DNA of 64,000 bases from Candidatus Kaiserbacteria bacterium. GTDB taxonomy: Bacteria; Patescibacteria; Paceibacteria; UBA9973; UBA2103. Shown here in pieces: positions 35,828 to 42,610 of the stretch. The stretch is from NCBI GenBank assembly GCA_016182485.1, contig JACPGH010000003.1:1-64000 (forward strand), written 5' to 3'. The stretch's first letter is position 1, and each line of letters begins with the position of its first letter. Under the pieces are notes generated by a model. It was given only the letters and a program-made list of their open reading frames with translations, did not search any database and was not told where the DNA came from. Position numbers and translations under genes: made by a program.

Positions 35828-36661
35828 ATGTCGCGCGGCGAGGTGCGAATAGGGACGTCCGGGTGGATGTACAAAGATTGGGGTAAAGAATTCTATCCGT
35901 CCGGGATGAGGGAGGGTTTCCTGACGTATTTGGCAGGCGAATTCGACACGGTCGAGATAAACAATTCTTTCTACCATCTGCCGCTCATGAAGACCTTTTC
36001 GGCATGGAGGGCTCAAACTCCGGAGCATTTCCTGTTCGCCGTAAAATTATCGCGTTATATCACGCATAGGAATTTGCCGAGCGCGCGGCAGCCGCTTTTC
36101 CGCTTTCTCTCGCACGCGAAGCGGCTGGAGCATAAACTGGGGCCGATTCTGGTCCAACTCCCGCCCTGGAAGAAATTTTCCGAGGAATGGCTCGGCCGTT
36201 TCCTAACGGATGTACAGGCGGCTGCGCAGCGCGCGCGTATTTCTCCGAGATTCGCTCTTGAACCCAGGCACGCGAGCTGGCTTGAGAATATTGAAACCGT
36301 TCGCGAACGACTTCGAGAGGTAAACATAGCGCTCGCCCAGCACCAAACTGGGTTTGGTGCTGGGCTCGTCTTCCCGCATTCCGCAAAGATACCTTCCATT
36401 CCGCCGGACGAGGCAAACATAACCGCAGATTTCGCCTATGTCCGTTTCCACGGCCCTTCCGAATTCGCCGCTTCCCGCTACGGGGAGAAGCGCTTAAAGC
36501 CGTGGGCGGAACGGATCAGCAAATGGCAGGAAAAGGGGGTTCAGATATTTTGCTATTTCAATAACGACGTGCATGGACATGCCGTCCATGACGCGCGCAC
36601 GTTAAAGCAGCTTGTAGGCATCAGCGAGCCTCGCGCGAGAACTCTTTTTCAAGACGGGTAA
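35828..36661 (+). CDS. DUF72 (YecE-like) TIM-barrel protein
   Basis: 277 residues from ATG 35828. VRIGTSGWMYKDWGKEFYPSGMRE, FDTVEINNSFYHLP, FLFAVKLSRYITH, AYVRFHGP and FCYFNNDVHGHAVHDARTLKQL are the family's conserved blocks. Function is unestablished. It contains an in-frame inverted repeat (36335-36365). Overlaps the end of the convergent ligD by 41 nt. Confidence 0.9.
   Translation: MSRGEVRIGTSGWMYKDWGKEFYPSGMREGFLTYLAGEFDTVEINNSFYHLPLMKTFSAWRAQTPEHFLFAVKLSRYITHRNLPSARQPLFRFLSHAKRLEHKLGPILVQLPPWKKFSEEWLGRFLTDVQAAAQRARISPRFALEPRHASWLENIETVRERLREVNIALAQHQTGFGAGLVFPHSAKIPSIPPDEANITADFAYVRFHGPSEFAASRYGEKRLKPWAERISKWQEKGVQIFCYFNNDVHGHAVHDARTLKQLVGISEPRARTLFQDG
36335..36365 (+). repeat. 14-bp inverted repeat inside the DUF72 gene
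   Basis: gcccagcaccaaac, tgg, then the exact complement gtttggtgctgggc. In frame, giving AQHQTGFGAGL. Confidence 0.75.
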
Positions 36662-38468
36662 CGGCCTCCTTAAGGTCCACGCTTTGTGCAAGCATCGGCC
36701 GCATCAGGTCGCCTTTCTTCTTGAGCCTTTCCAAAATCGTTTTGATATTGAACTTCTTTGGCTCGAGGCCCTTCTTCACCTCCCGCCACTCTAGTGGCGT
36801 GGAAACAGTCGCGCCGGCGAAAGGGCGCAGAGAGTAGGGAGCCGCGACGGTTTGCCCATAGCGGTTTTGCAGGTAGTCGAGATATATCTTGTCTTTGCGT
36901 TTCTTGGGCGAACGCTCGATGCTCGTTATGTCGGGCAGTTTACGATGCGCCAGCCGCATGATTAGTTCCGCAAAATCTTTCACCGCCTCATAGGGATACC
37001 GCCCGCCGAGCGGCACGAGGATATGCAGTCCTGTTTTGCCGCTCGTTTTGGGGTAGGAGCGCGCGCCGGCTTTCGCAAGTAGGCGGTTGATTTCGCCTGC
37101 GACCGCGATCACGTCCTCGAACGGACGTCCGTTCGGATCGATATCGAATATCATGAAATCCGGCTTCTCGAGATTCCCGACCCGCGAACTCCACGGGTTG
37201 ATCTCGATACAGCCGAGATTCGCCATGTAGAGAAGAGTTTCTTTGTTGTTACAGACTAGATACTCGATCTTTTTCCGGTTCGTATCCGACCAGATCTTTA
37301 CGCTCTGCGCGAAAGGCGGCACCGCGCCCGATATGTCTTTCTGGAAAAAACTCTTGCCCTGCCAGCCGTTCGGATGGCGGTTCAGGTTTTCGGGCCGGCC
37401 TTTAAGATAAGGCAGGATGGTCTCGGCCAGGCGGTCGTAATACTCGATAAGGTCGCCTTTGGTGTAGCCTTCTTCCGGCCAAAAAACTTTATCAAGATTG
37501 CTGAAGTGCGGGCTTTTTACTTTTTCTGCCGCCTCATTCCTCGGGAATTCTCGCACCACTTCCTCGGGCTTTTTATCAATGCGAAGGCCGGCGTATACGG
37601 GATGGCGCATGTACCCCTCCGGCGTCCATTCTGAAAACGCGCTTTCGATTACATATTTCGGGTTCACCCAAGTGATCGGGGAGTTGATCGGCACGCGCTC
37701 TTTGAGAGGCGCTGTATTCCGGACTGTTTTCGACAATGTAGCGTGGAGCTCGGCGAGTTCGCGGTCGGTAAAGCCGCCTCCCGAATGGCCGATATACCTG
37801 AGCCGCCCGTTCTCGTATGCGCCGAGCACGAGAGCGCCTAAGTGCTTGCGCGAGCCGCGCGGCTTCGTGAAGCCGATAATGACGGCTTCCTGTGTATTGA
37901 GATTCTTTACTTTGAGCCAGTCCCCGCCGCGAACTCCCTCGCGATAGGGACTTTTCGGATCCTTAGCCACCATGCCCTCGAGCCCGTGCGCGCGCATGAG
38001 GTCGAAGAATTTCTTGCCGTGGTTTTCGGCGTGTTCGCTAAAAAGCAGGTGTGCGTCGTGCGGCAATATCTCGCGCAGGCGCTTCTTGCGCTCGGAGAGC
38101 GGCTTCTGGCGCAGGTCCTCTCCGTCAAAATAGAGCAAATCGAATACCGCGTATTGGAGTGGGGAGGGCACATGCTCATAGTCTTGCAGCGCGTGAAAGT
38201 CCGGTCTGCCATCCTTAAGCGCGATGATTTCTCCATCGAGCACGCAAGTATGACGGATCTTCTTAAGGGCTCCCGCGATCGGCGCATACCGTTTTGAGAA
38301 ATCAATGCCGTGGCGCGAGTAGAGCCGTACGGAACCGGACTCGATCTCGGCAATGGCGCGGTAGCCGTCCCATTTCGTTTCGAAGTACCAGCCGTCTTTA
38401 TCGAACGGCTCGCGAACCAGGGTCGCGAGCATCGGGCGCACGCGCCGCGGCATTTGCGCGCGCGTCAT
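36621..38468 (-). CDS. ligD: LigD: ATP-dependent DNA ligase plus primase-polymerase domain
   Basis: 615 residues from ATG 38468. The N-terminal ligase has motif I ETKWDGYRA (adenylated Lys) and DGEIIAL, and motif V WLKVKN. The C-terminal polymerase/primase (about 330-600) has NLDKVFWPEEGYTKGDLIEYY, the catalytic DIDPNG, and SGKTGLHILVPLGG. It fills in and seals double-strand breaks in Ku-dependent end joining. The phosphoesterase is a separate upstream gene overlapping by 4 nt. Domain order is Lig-Pol rather than the Pol-PE-Lig of mycobacteria. Confidence 0.92.
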   Translation of the reverse strand: MTRAQMPRRVRPMLATLVREPFDKDGWYFETKWDGYRAIAEIESGSVRLYSRHGIDFSKRYAPIAGALKKIRHTCVLDGEIIALKDGRPDFHALQDYEHVPSPLQYAVFDLLYFDGEDLRQKPLSERKKRLREILPHDAHLLFSEHAENHGKKFFDLMRAHGLEGMVAKDPKSPYREGVRGGDWLKVKNLNTQEAVIIGFTKPRGSRKHLGALVLGAYENGRLRYIGHSGGGFTDRELAELHATLSKTVRNTAPLKERVPINSPITWVNPKYVIESAFSEWTPEGYMRHPVYAGLRIDKKPEEVVREFPRNEAAEKVKSPHFSNLDKVFWPEEGYTKGDLIEYYDRLAETILPYLKGRPENLNRHPNGWQGKSFFQKDISGAVPPFAQSVKIWSDTNRKKIEYLVCNNKETLLYMANLGCIEINPWSSRVGNLEKPDFMIFDIDPNGRPFEDVIAVAGEINRLLAKAGARSYPKTSGKTGLHILVPLGGRYPYEAVKDFAELIMRLAHRKLPDITSIERSPKKRKDKIYLDYLQNRYGQTVAAPYSLRPFAGATVSTPLEWREVKKGLEPKKFNIKTILERLKKKGDLMRPMLAQSVDLKEAVTRLEKEFSREAR

Positions 38469-39052
38469 GGCCGCTTCGAGTCGCGCGGGAGCTTCTTGCC
38501 GGTCTTCACCGATTTCGTATCTTTTGTGACGTCTTTCGCGCTCGCGTATTTGTCCTTTTCTTTGATCAAGAGCCAAGCATTGTCCTTCCCGCCCTTCTGA
38601 TTTCGGATTTTCACGAGCGCGAAGCCGCCTTGGAGCTTTTTGCCGAGCAGGACGAATTTAAGCTCTCCTTCGCCGTACCCCTGTCTAAGCTTTTCGCGGC
38701 TCTCTTTCGGGTCGGCCGTTTCGCTCGAGGTATACAGCCCCTCGTCCCAGACTATGACGTCTCCCGCGCCGTACTCTCCCTCCGGAATGACGCCCTCGAA
38801 ATCTTTGTATGAATACGGGTGGTCCTCGACCTCCATCGCGAGCCGCTTGTCGGCCGGATTGAGCGACGGGCCTTTCGGCACGGCCCAGCTCTTCAGTACG
38901 CCGTCTAGCTCGAGGCGGAAATCGTAATGCAGGCGCGAAGCGTCGTGCTTCTGCACGACGAAATGAAGTGCTCCCGTCCGTGAAGCTTTTTGCGGTTTGG
39001 GTTCCGGTGTTTTAGAGAATTTGCGTTTCTTTTTATATTCAGCTAACGGCAT
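38465..39052 (-). CDS. LigD-type 3'-phosphoesterase (separate gene)
   Basis: 195 residues. Conserved PE-domain blocks: FVVQKHDASRLHYDFRLELDGVLKSWAVPKGPSL, RLAMEVEDHPYSYKDFEGVIPEGEYGAGDVIVWDEG. Metal-binding His and Asp residues are visible in HDASRLHYD. It trims 3' ends (phosphate or ribonucleotide) before ligation. Coupled to ligD by an ATGA overlap. Confidence 0.92.
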   Translation of the reverse strand: MPLAEYKKKRKFSKTPEPKPQKASRTGALHFVVQKHDASRLHYDFRLELDGVLKSWAVPKGPSLNPADKRLAMEVEDHPYSYKDFEGVIPEGEYGAGDVIVWDEGLYTSSETADPKESREKLRQGYGEGELKFVLLGKKLQGGFALVKIRNQKGGKDNAWLLIKEKDKYASAKDVTKDTKSVKTGKKLPRDSKRP

Positions 39053-39172
39053 GCTCCTATTTTAGTGGCCTTGACATGGTAAAGCAAGTGTGTATACTAT
39101 AAAAAGCTAATGAACGCGGTTCCCGTGTTCAGGGCAGCTATGTACTTTCGTGCTTTCAGAGGAGATGACGCC

Positions 39173-39805
39173 ATGGCGAAAGCTGTGTCCCCATCCGCAG
39201 TGAATCCCATTAGCATTGGGCAGGCCGCGAAGTTCCTCGACCTGCAGATGGCCGCGCTACGCAAGAGCGGCCTGCCGAGCGGACCAACGCAGCAGGTGCT
39301 CGAGAGCCAGGGCGCCGCTCTGGCCGACGAGTTCGTCACATTGGTCCGTAGGCGCGTCGAGGCAATCTCGGATCTAATCGTCCGCGTCGTCGCGAAGGTC
39401 GACCGCTCGCGCACGCCGCAGGAGGCACTCGACGCGACTGGTCGAACGCAGTACGTCGACCGCGGTGTCGCGAAGGCGATGCCGCGTGGCACGGGCGAGG
39501 GTGCCAAGACGGAATTTTTCGAGCTCGATCTCTCGCGGCGCGGCGGATGGATCAGCGACTCTGACCTCGACAAGGAGTACGCGCTCCGTGGCCTCGTCCC
39601 CGAGGATCCTTACTCGCTCGCGGCACAGAACGAGGCTGATCCGGCCTTCGCCGACGAGCACCCCAACGCCACGCACTGGAAGGATGCGAATGGCAGTTGG
39701 TGTTACGCGGCGTTCTTCCTCTGGCGCGATGAGCGCTACGTGCGCGTCCACCGCTGCGACAGCGACTGGCTCGACCGCTGGTGGTTCGCCGGTCGCCGCA
39801 AGTAG
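39173..39805 (+). CDS. DGR target protein with C-terminal variable region
   Basis: 210 residues from ATG 39173 (good Shine-Dalgarno gaggag 7-8 nt upstream). The earlier in-frame ATGs lack an RBS. The N-terminal half is helical (AKFLDLQMAALRKSG). The middle has RGLVPEDPYSLAAQNEADPAFADEHPNATHW. The C-terminal 32 codons (39707-39801) align with the template repeat at 40118-40212, so residues at template AAC positions have been randomised to F, R, Y, R, H, C, S, L and R. The end WWFAGRR is invariant. Likely a ligand-binding or display protein. Its ligand is unknown and no signal peptide is seen. Confidence 0.85.
   Translation: MAKAVSPSAVNPISIGQAAKFLDLQMAALRKSGLPSGPTQQVLESQGAALADEFVTLVRRRVEAISDLIVRVVAKVDRSRTPQEALDATGRTQYVDRGVAKAMPRGTGEGAKTEFFELDLSRRGGWISDSDLDKEYALRGLVPEDPYSLAAQNEADPAFADEHPNATHWKDANGSWCYAAFFLWRDERYVRVHRCDSDWLDRWWFAGRRK
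39707..39801 (+). repeat. DGR variable repeat (VR)
   Basis: 95 nt aligned without gaps to the TR. Differences: one acg to gcg, all nine aac codons changed (16 adenine substitutions in total), and a single non-adenine change (ctg to gtg). The last 20 or so nt, tggtggttcgccggtcgccg, are identical, as expected for the homing initiation end. Confidence 0.92.
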
Positions 39806-39811
39806 TTCTAG

Positions 39812-39853
39812 GGACTCGATCCTCGGTTCTTTCAGAACCTTGGGATTGAGTCC
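39812..39853 (+). promoter_or_regulatory. Hairpin/cruciform directly downstream of VR
   Basis: Outer stem ggactcgatcc / ggattgagtcc (11 bp with one G:T) and perfect inner stem ggttct-ttc-agaacc. It starts 6 nt after the target stop codon. In other DGRs a hairpin at this position helps target recognition; that role here is an inference. Confidence 0.65.
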
Positions 39854-39861
39854 TTGCATTC

Positions 39862-39904
39862 GGGCTCCGCATTGCCTCACGGCGTGCGGAGTCCTTTCGT
39901 TTTG
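39862..39904 (+). terminator. Terminator of the DGR target gene
   Basis: gggctccgca / tgcggagtcc stem with one mismatch, followed by tttcgtttt. The rest of 39905-40117 has no gene. It leads into the template repeat. Confidence 0.65.
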
Positions 39905-40117
39905 ATACAATCGATAACGGCGCTAGGCGAATACGCGGGCGACCACGCGTCTCCCGCTGCCCGCGATCACGGTTTCGAGTAGCGTGGTGTATGTAGACCT
40001 TAAAAATTGAAGATACTTGGTGCGGACCTCTCTGGCATTATAATGCCGAATCAGATACAGCTCGGAGATCGGCAGAGGCCTTCAATGGGCAGTGGTACGG
40101 ATGGAGGTCCGCACATT

Positions 40118-40212
40118 GCGACGTTCAACCTCTGGAACGATGAGCGCAACCTGAACGTCAACCGCAACGACAACGACTGGAACGACAACTGGTGGTTCGC
40201 CGGTCGCCGCAA
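40118..40212 (+). repeat. DGR template repeat (TR)
   Basis: Non-coding copy rich in AAC codons (nine, e.g. ttcaacctctggaacgatga), lying 313 nt after the VR. It ends at the same ccggtcgccgcaa boundary. A short open frame crosses it but has no RBS and no family, so it is treated as RNA template sequence. Confidence 0.92.
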
Positions 40213-40216
40213 CTCT

Positions 40217-40633
40217 TCATTCCCCGGCCCCGCCCTCATGCGGGGCTTGGTTTTGTTTGGTCAATTGACCATTCCAGCCGCCGAGCATTCTGCCGACCTC
40301 CTCAAGCGGAATTGAGAGAGCGGCGTATCGCTTTGTCTCGAACGAATTTGTTTCCCAGAGCACCATAAGCAGCAGCTTGACGGTATCGAGCTTGCGGATG
40401 GCGAGCCGCACCCACGGTTGCTTCTCACTGCGCTGCAGGACTCCCGCGAATCCGGCGGCCTCGATAACGTCGATAAACAATGCATCAATGCGGTTGCCGA
40501 GCGTGTAGCGGTGGAGCTTCGGGAGTTTCTGATATTCGTACCAAAGCAGATATGCCGCCTTTAATTTCTGCAAAACCGGAAGAATCGTCGGGGGGGGGGG
40601 TTGCTCATGGAGTCTTGCATACGACAATATCAT
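40217..40633 (-). CDS. avd: DGR accessory protein Avd (four-helix bundle)
   Basis: About 138 residues if started at ATG 40633. The conserved part begins at ILPVLQKLKAAYLLWYEYQKLPK and continues HRYTLGNRIDALFIDVIEAA, RKLDTVKLLLMVLWE, EEVGRMLGGWNGQLTK, which are the Avd/four-helix-bundle landmarks. Avd binds the reverse transcriptase and template RNA. It is encoded opposite to the target and RT remnant, which is unusual. An 11-nt G tract (40590-40600) lies at its 5' end. With one more C on the coding strand the ATG at 40608 would be in frame, so the true start is uncertain. Confidence 0.85.
   Translation of the reverse strand: MILSYARLHEQPPPPTILPVLQKLKAAYLLWYEYQKLPKLHRYTLGNRIDALFIDVIEAAGFAGVLQRSEKQPWVRLAIRKLDTVKLLLMVLWETNSFETKRYAALSIPLEEVGRMLGGWNGQLTKQNQAPHEGGAGE
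40590..40600. repeat. Poly-G tract of 11 at the avd/RT head-to-head junction
   Basis: Eleven consecutive G on the + strand, within the first codons of avd and just before the RT remnant. Either a slippage-prone tract or an assembly error. Confidence 0.8.
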
Positions 40634-41074
40634 TTCCGTCGAAAACCTGCTTGCCGCATGGCAGGAATTCGCGAAAGGGAAGCGCAAGAAAAGCGATGTG
40701 CAGGAATTCGGGCGATATTTGATGCAGAATATTTTGGAGCTACACCGCGACCTTGCGGCCGGCACCTTTAAACACGGCGGGTGCGGACGATTTCGTTATC
40801 CTTTCCGCTGAACGAACACAGCTGCTCGAGTCTCTACGATATATCGTAGTATTTCTCCGCGCCCGTCTGAAACTCACATTGCATCCCGATAAAGTCTCTG
40901 TCTAGAGAAGCGACGATTGCCTCATATCTAGGCATGCTTCGCCATGGCAATACGAACAAACTGCAACAAGTTCCACTCAATGCCGCTAGACTGCTTTCTC
41001 AAGCTTGCGGATCCTGCGCTCGTGATCGAAAATCCGATCCCTATCTCTATCGTGAGCGTCGGAAAGAGATGTGA
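40600..41074 (+). pseudogene. DGR reverse transcriptase, three out-of-frame fragments
   Basis: Fragment 1 (about 40614-40779): AYDNIISVENLLAAWQEF, KGKRKKSDVQEFGRYL, LHRDLAAGTFKHG, the RT N-terminus. Fragment 2 (40780-40905, shifted frame): ADDFVILSAERTQLLESL then FLRARLKLTLHPDKVSV and a stop; this is the catalytic (Y)ADD motif and following block. Fragment 3 (40910-41074, shifted again): ATIASYLGMLRHGNTNKLQQ, the C-terminal block. The palm motifs between fragments 1 and 2 and the block between 2 and 3 are deleted. No functional RT can be made from this locus. Confidence 0.85.
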
Positions 41075-41090
41075 GTTCATCCTGAATGTC

Positions 41091-41336
41091 TTAAATCCTA
41101 TTCTGAACCTTTCCTAACGTACGCTGCACGTCTCCGAGACGGACATCTATATTATCCATGCGATCATCCATCGCATTAAATCTCTGAGTTGTTCTTCCCT
41201 CGAAATTGTCAACGCGTTTCTCTACGGTATCAAATCGCTTATCTACGGTATCAAACCGCTCATTCATTACCGCAAGCACTTCGCCGAGTGTCGGTTCGGG
41301 TATAGCAGCTTTTCTTATCCGCTTCATGTCTGCCAT
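41091..41336 (-). CDS. Small coiled-coil protein
   Basis: 81 residues from ATG 41336. Basic start MADMKRIRKAAIPEPTLGEVLAVMNERF, then heptad-like repeats FDTVDKRFDTVEKRVDNFEGR, ending in MDDRMDNIDVRLGDVQRTL. A standalone coiled coil of unknown function. Lies between the RT remnant and ku. Confidence 0.65.
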   Translation of the reverse strand: MADMKRIRKAAIPEPTLGEVLAVMNERFDTVDKRFDTVEKRVDNFEGRTTQRFNAMDDRMDNIDVRLGDVQRTLGKVQNRI

Positions 41337-41367
41337 TGTATCACCCTCACCAAACGGATTGCGGGTG

Positions 41368-42162
41368 CTACCGCGTTCCGGAGTGGGCGGGGCGGCGCTC
41401 TTGCTCAAGGCTCTTGCGCAGGGCTTCCATGAGATTCCGCATATCGGTCGGGACGGGAGCTTCTTCTTCGGATACCTTGATCGGCTTGCCTTTCGCCTTG
41501 CGGGCGATAACTTTCTTCAGATCGCCGGTATAGGTGTCCTTATATTGGCTCGCGTCGAAATGTTCCTCGAGCTGCTTGATGAATGCGACGGTAAGGTCGA
41601 ATTCTTTGCTTGAAAATTTAGTAGATTCGGGGATATGCAGGTCTGTAGGCTTGCGTAATTCCTCTTCGAATCGCAGGCGGATGAGCATGAGCGCCTTGCC
41701 CTCGGGCTTGAGCATGGCGATATGCTCGCGGTCTTTCAGAACGAACGTGCCTATGCCGACCTTTTTAGAACGCGCCAGCGCTTCGCGCAGGAGCACGTAC
41801 GCTTTCTCGGCGCTCGGATCCGGCTCCAGATAATACGGCTTTTCTATGAACCGGCTTTCTACCTCCTCCTCGTTCGCGAAGCTCTGCACGTCGATCGTCT
41901 TGGTCTTCTTGGGCGCCGCTTTCTCGAAATCCTCATCGGTCAGTATCACATAATCGCCCTTCTGATATTCGTAGCCTTTTACGATATCTTCGGGTTTCAC
42001 CTCCTCATTCGTCCCGCGACATACCTTGAGGTAGCTGATGGGGCAGTGCCCATGCTTGTCGAGCAGGCGGAACGAGAGCGCCCGCTCCTCGCTCGCGTTG
42101 TAAAGCTTTACGGGTATGGATACTAGGCCGAAAGTAAGCGCGCCTGACCAGATTGCTCTCAT
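41368..42162 (-). CDS. ku: DNA end-binding protein Ku
   Basis: 264 residues, the usual bacterial Ku length. MRAIWSGALTFGLVSIPVKLYNASEERALSFRLLDKHGHCPISYLKVC is the conserved N-terminus, and the DNA-encircling core follows. It recruits LigD to double-strand breaks. In many genomes ku is next to ligD. Here the DGR remnant lies between them. Confidence 0.95.
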   Translation of the reverse strand: MRAIWSGALTFGLVSIPVKLYNASEERALSFRLLDKHGHCPISYLKVCRGTNEEVKPEDIVKGYEYQKGDYVILTDEDFEKAAPKKTKTIDVQSFANEEEVESRFIEKPYYLEPDPSAEKAYVLLREALARSKKVGIGTFVLKDREHIAMLKPEGKALMLIRLRFEEELRKPTDLHIPESTKFSSKEFDLTVAFIKQLEEHFDASQYKDTYTGDLKKVIARKAKGKPIKVSEEEAPVPTDMRNLMEALRKSLEQERRPAHSGTR

Positions 42163-42242
42163 ATAACTACTATGACCCGCCCCGAATGACGGTTCGATGA
42201 ATCAGGATAAGTGGAACGTTTTCCACATGGTCATGGCCATAT

Positions 42243-42260
42243 ATACCCCCCTCAGGGTAT
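42243..42260. promoter_or_regulatory. CsoR-type operator 1
   Basis: ATACCCCCCTCAGGGTAT, a pseudo-palindrome like known CsoR boxes, overlapping a TATACT hexamer (42258-42263). Confidence 0.65.
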
Positions 42261-42294
42261 ACTGGCCGTATACCATCTTTCGTATGGAAAAACT

Positions 42295-42323
42295 TTGACC
42301 AATACCCCCATAGGGTATATACT
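42295..42323 (+). promoter_or_regulatory. csoR-copA promoter with CsoR operator in the spacer
   Basis: -35 TTGACC (42295-42300), exactly 17 nt, -10 TATACT (42318-42323). The pseudo-palindrome ATACCCCCATAGGGTAT (42302-42318) fills the spacer. The ATG at 42331 is 7 nt after the -10, so the message is probably leaderless. Binding of apo-CsoR would block RNA polymerase. Confidence 0.75.
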
Positions 42324-42330
42324 TTGAGAC

Positions 42331-42603
42331 ATGGAATATATGCCCAAAACGGAGAAAGGGAAACTTGTGCGCCGGCTCAAGATTATCGAGGGGCAGGTGC
42401 GGGGGCTTGTCGCGATGATCGAACGGGACACCTATTGCATCGACGTCATAACTCAGACTTCGGCGGTGAAGCAAGGACTTTCCACGGCAGAGGACCTGCT
42501 CATGAGGAATCACCTGAATAACTGCGTCCGGAACCAAATGTCGTCAGGGCAGGCGCTAAAAGCCGTTAGCGAGGTTATGAAGGTGTATAAATTGAAGAAA
42601 TAG
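42331..42603 (+). CDS. csoR: Copper-sensing repressor CsoR
   Basis: 90 residues, DUF156/CsoR-RcnR family. The Cu(I) ligands are visible: Cys in DTYCIDVITQ (about 36), His and Cys in MRNHLNNCV (about 61 and 65), i.e. the W-x-y-z C-H-C fingerprint. All-helical, no HTH. It should release DNA on Cu(I) binding and de-repress itself and copA. First gene of the copper island, 8 nt before copA. Confidence 0.9.
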   Translation: MEYMPKTEKGKLVRRLKIIEGQVRGLVAMIERDTYCIDVITQTSAVKQGLSTAEDLLMRNHLNNCVRNQMSSGQALKAVSEVMKVYKLKK

Positions 42604-42610
42604 CACTTGC

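Noticed and set aside
40007..40315. 102-codon open frame across the template repeat
   Set aside because: Its only recognisable part is the TR itself (Asn-rich by nature), it has no ribosome-binding site, and it runs into the antisense of avd. Treated as non-coding template RNA.
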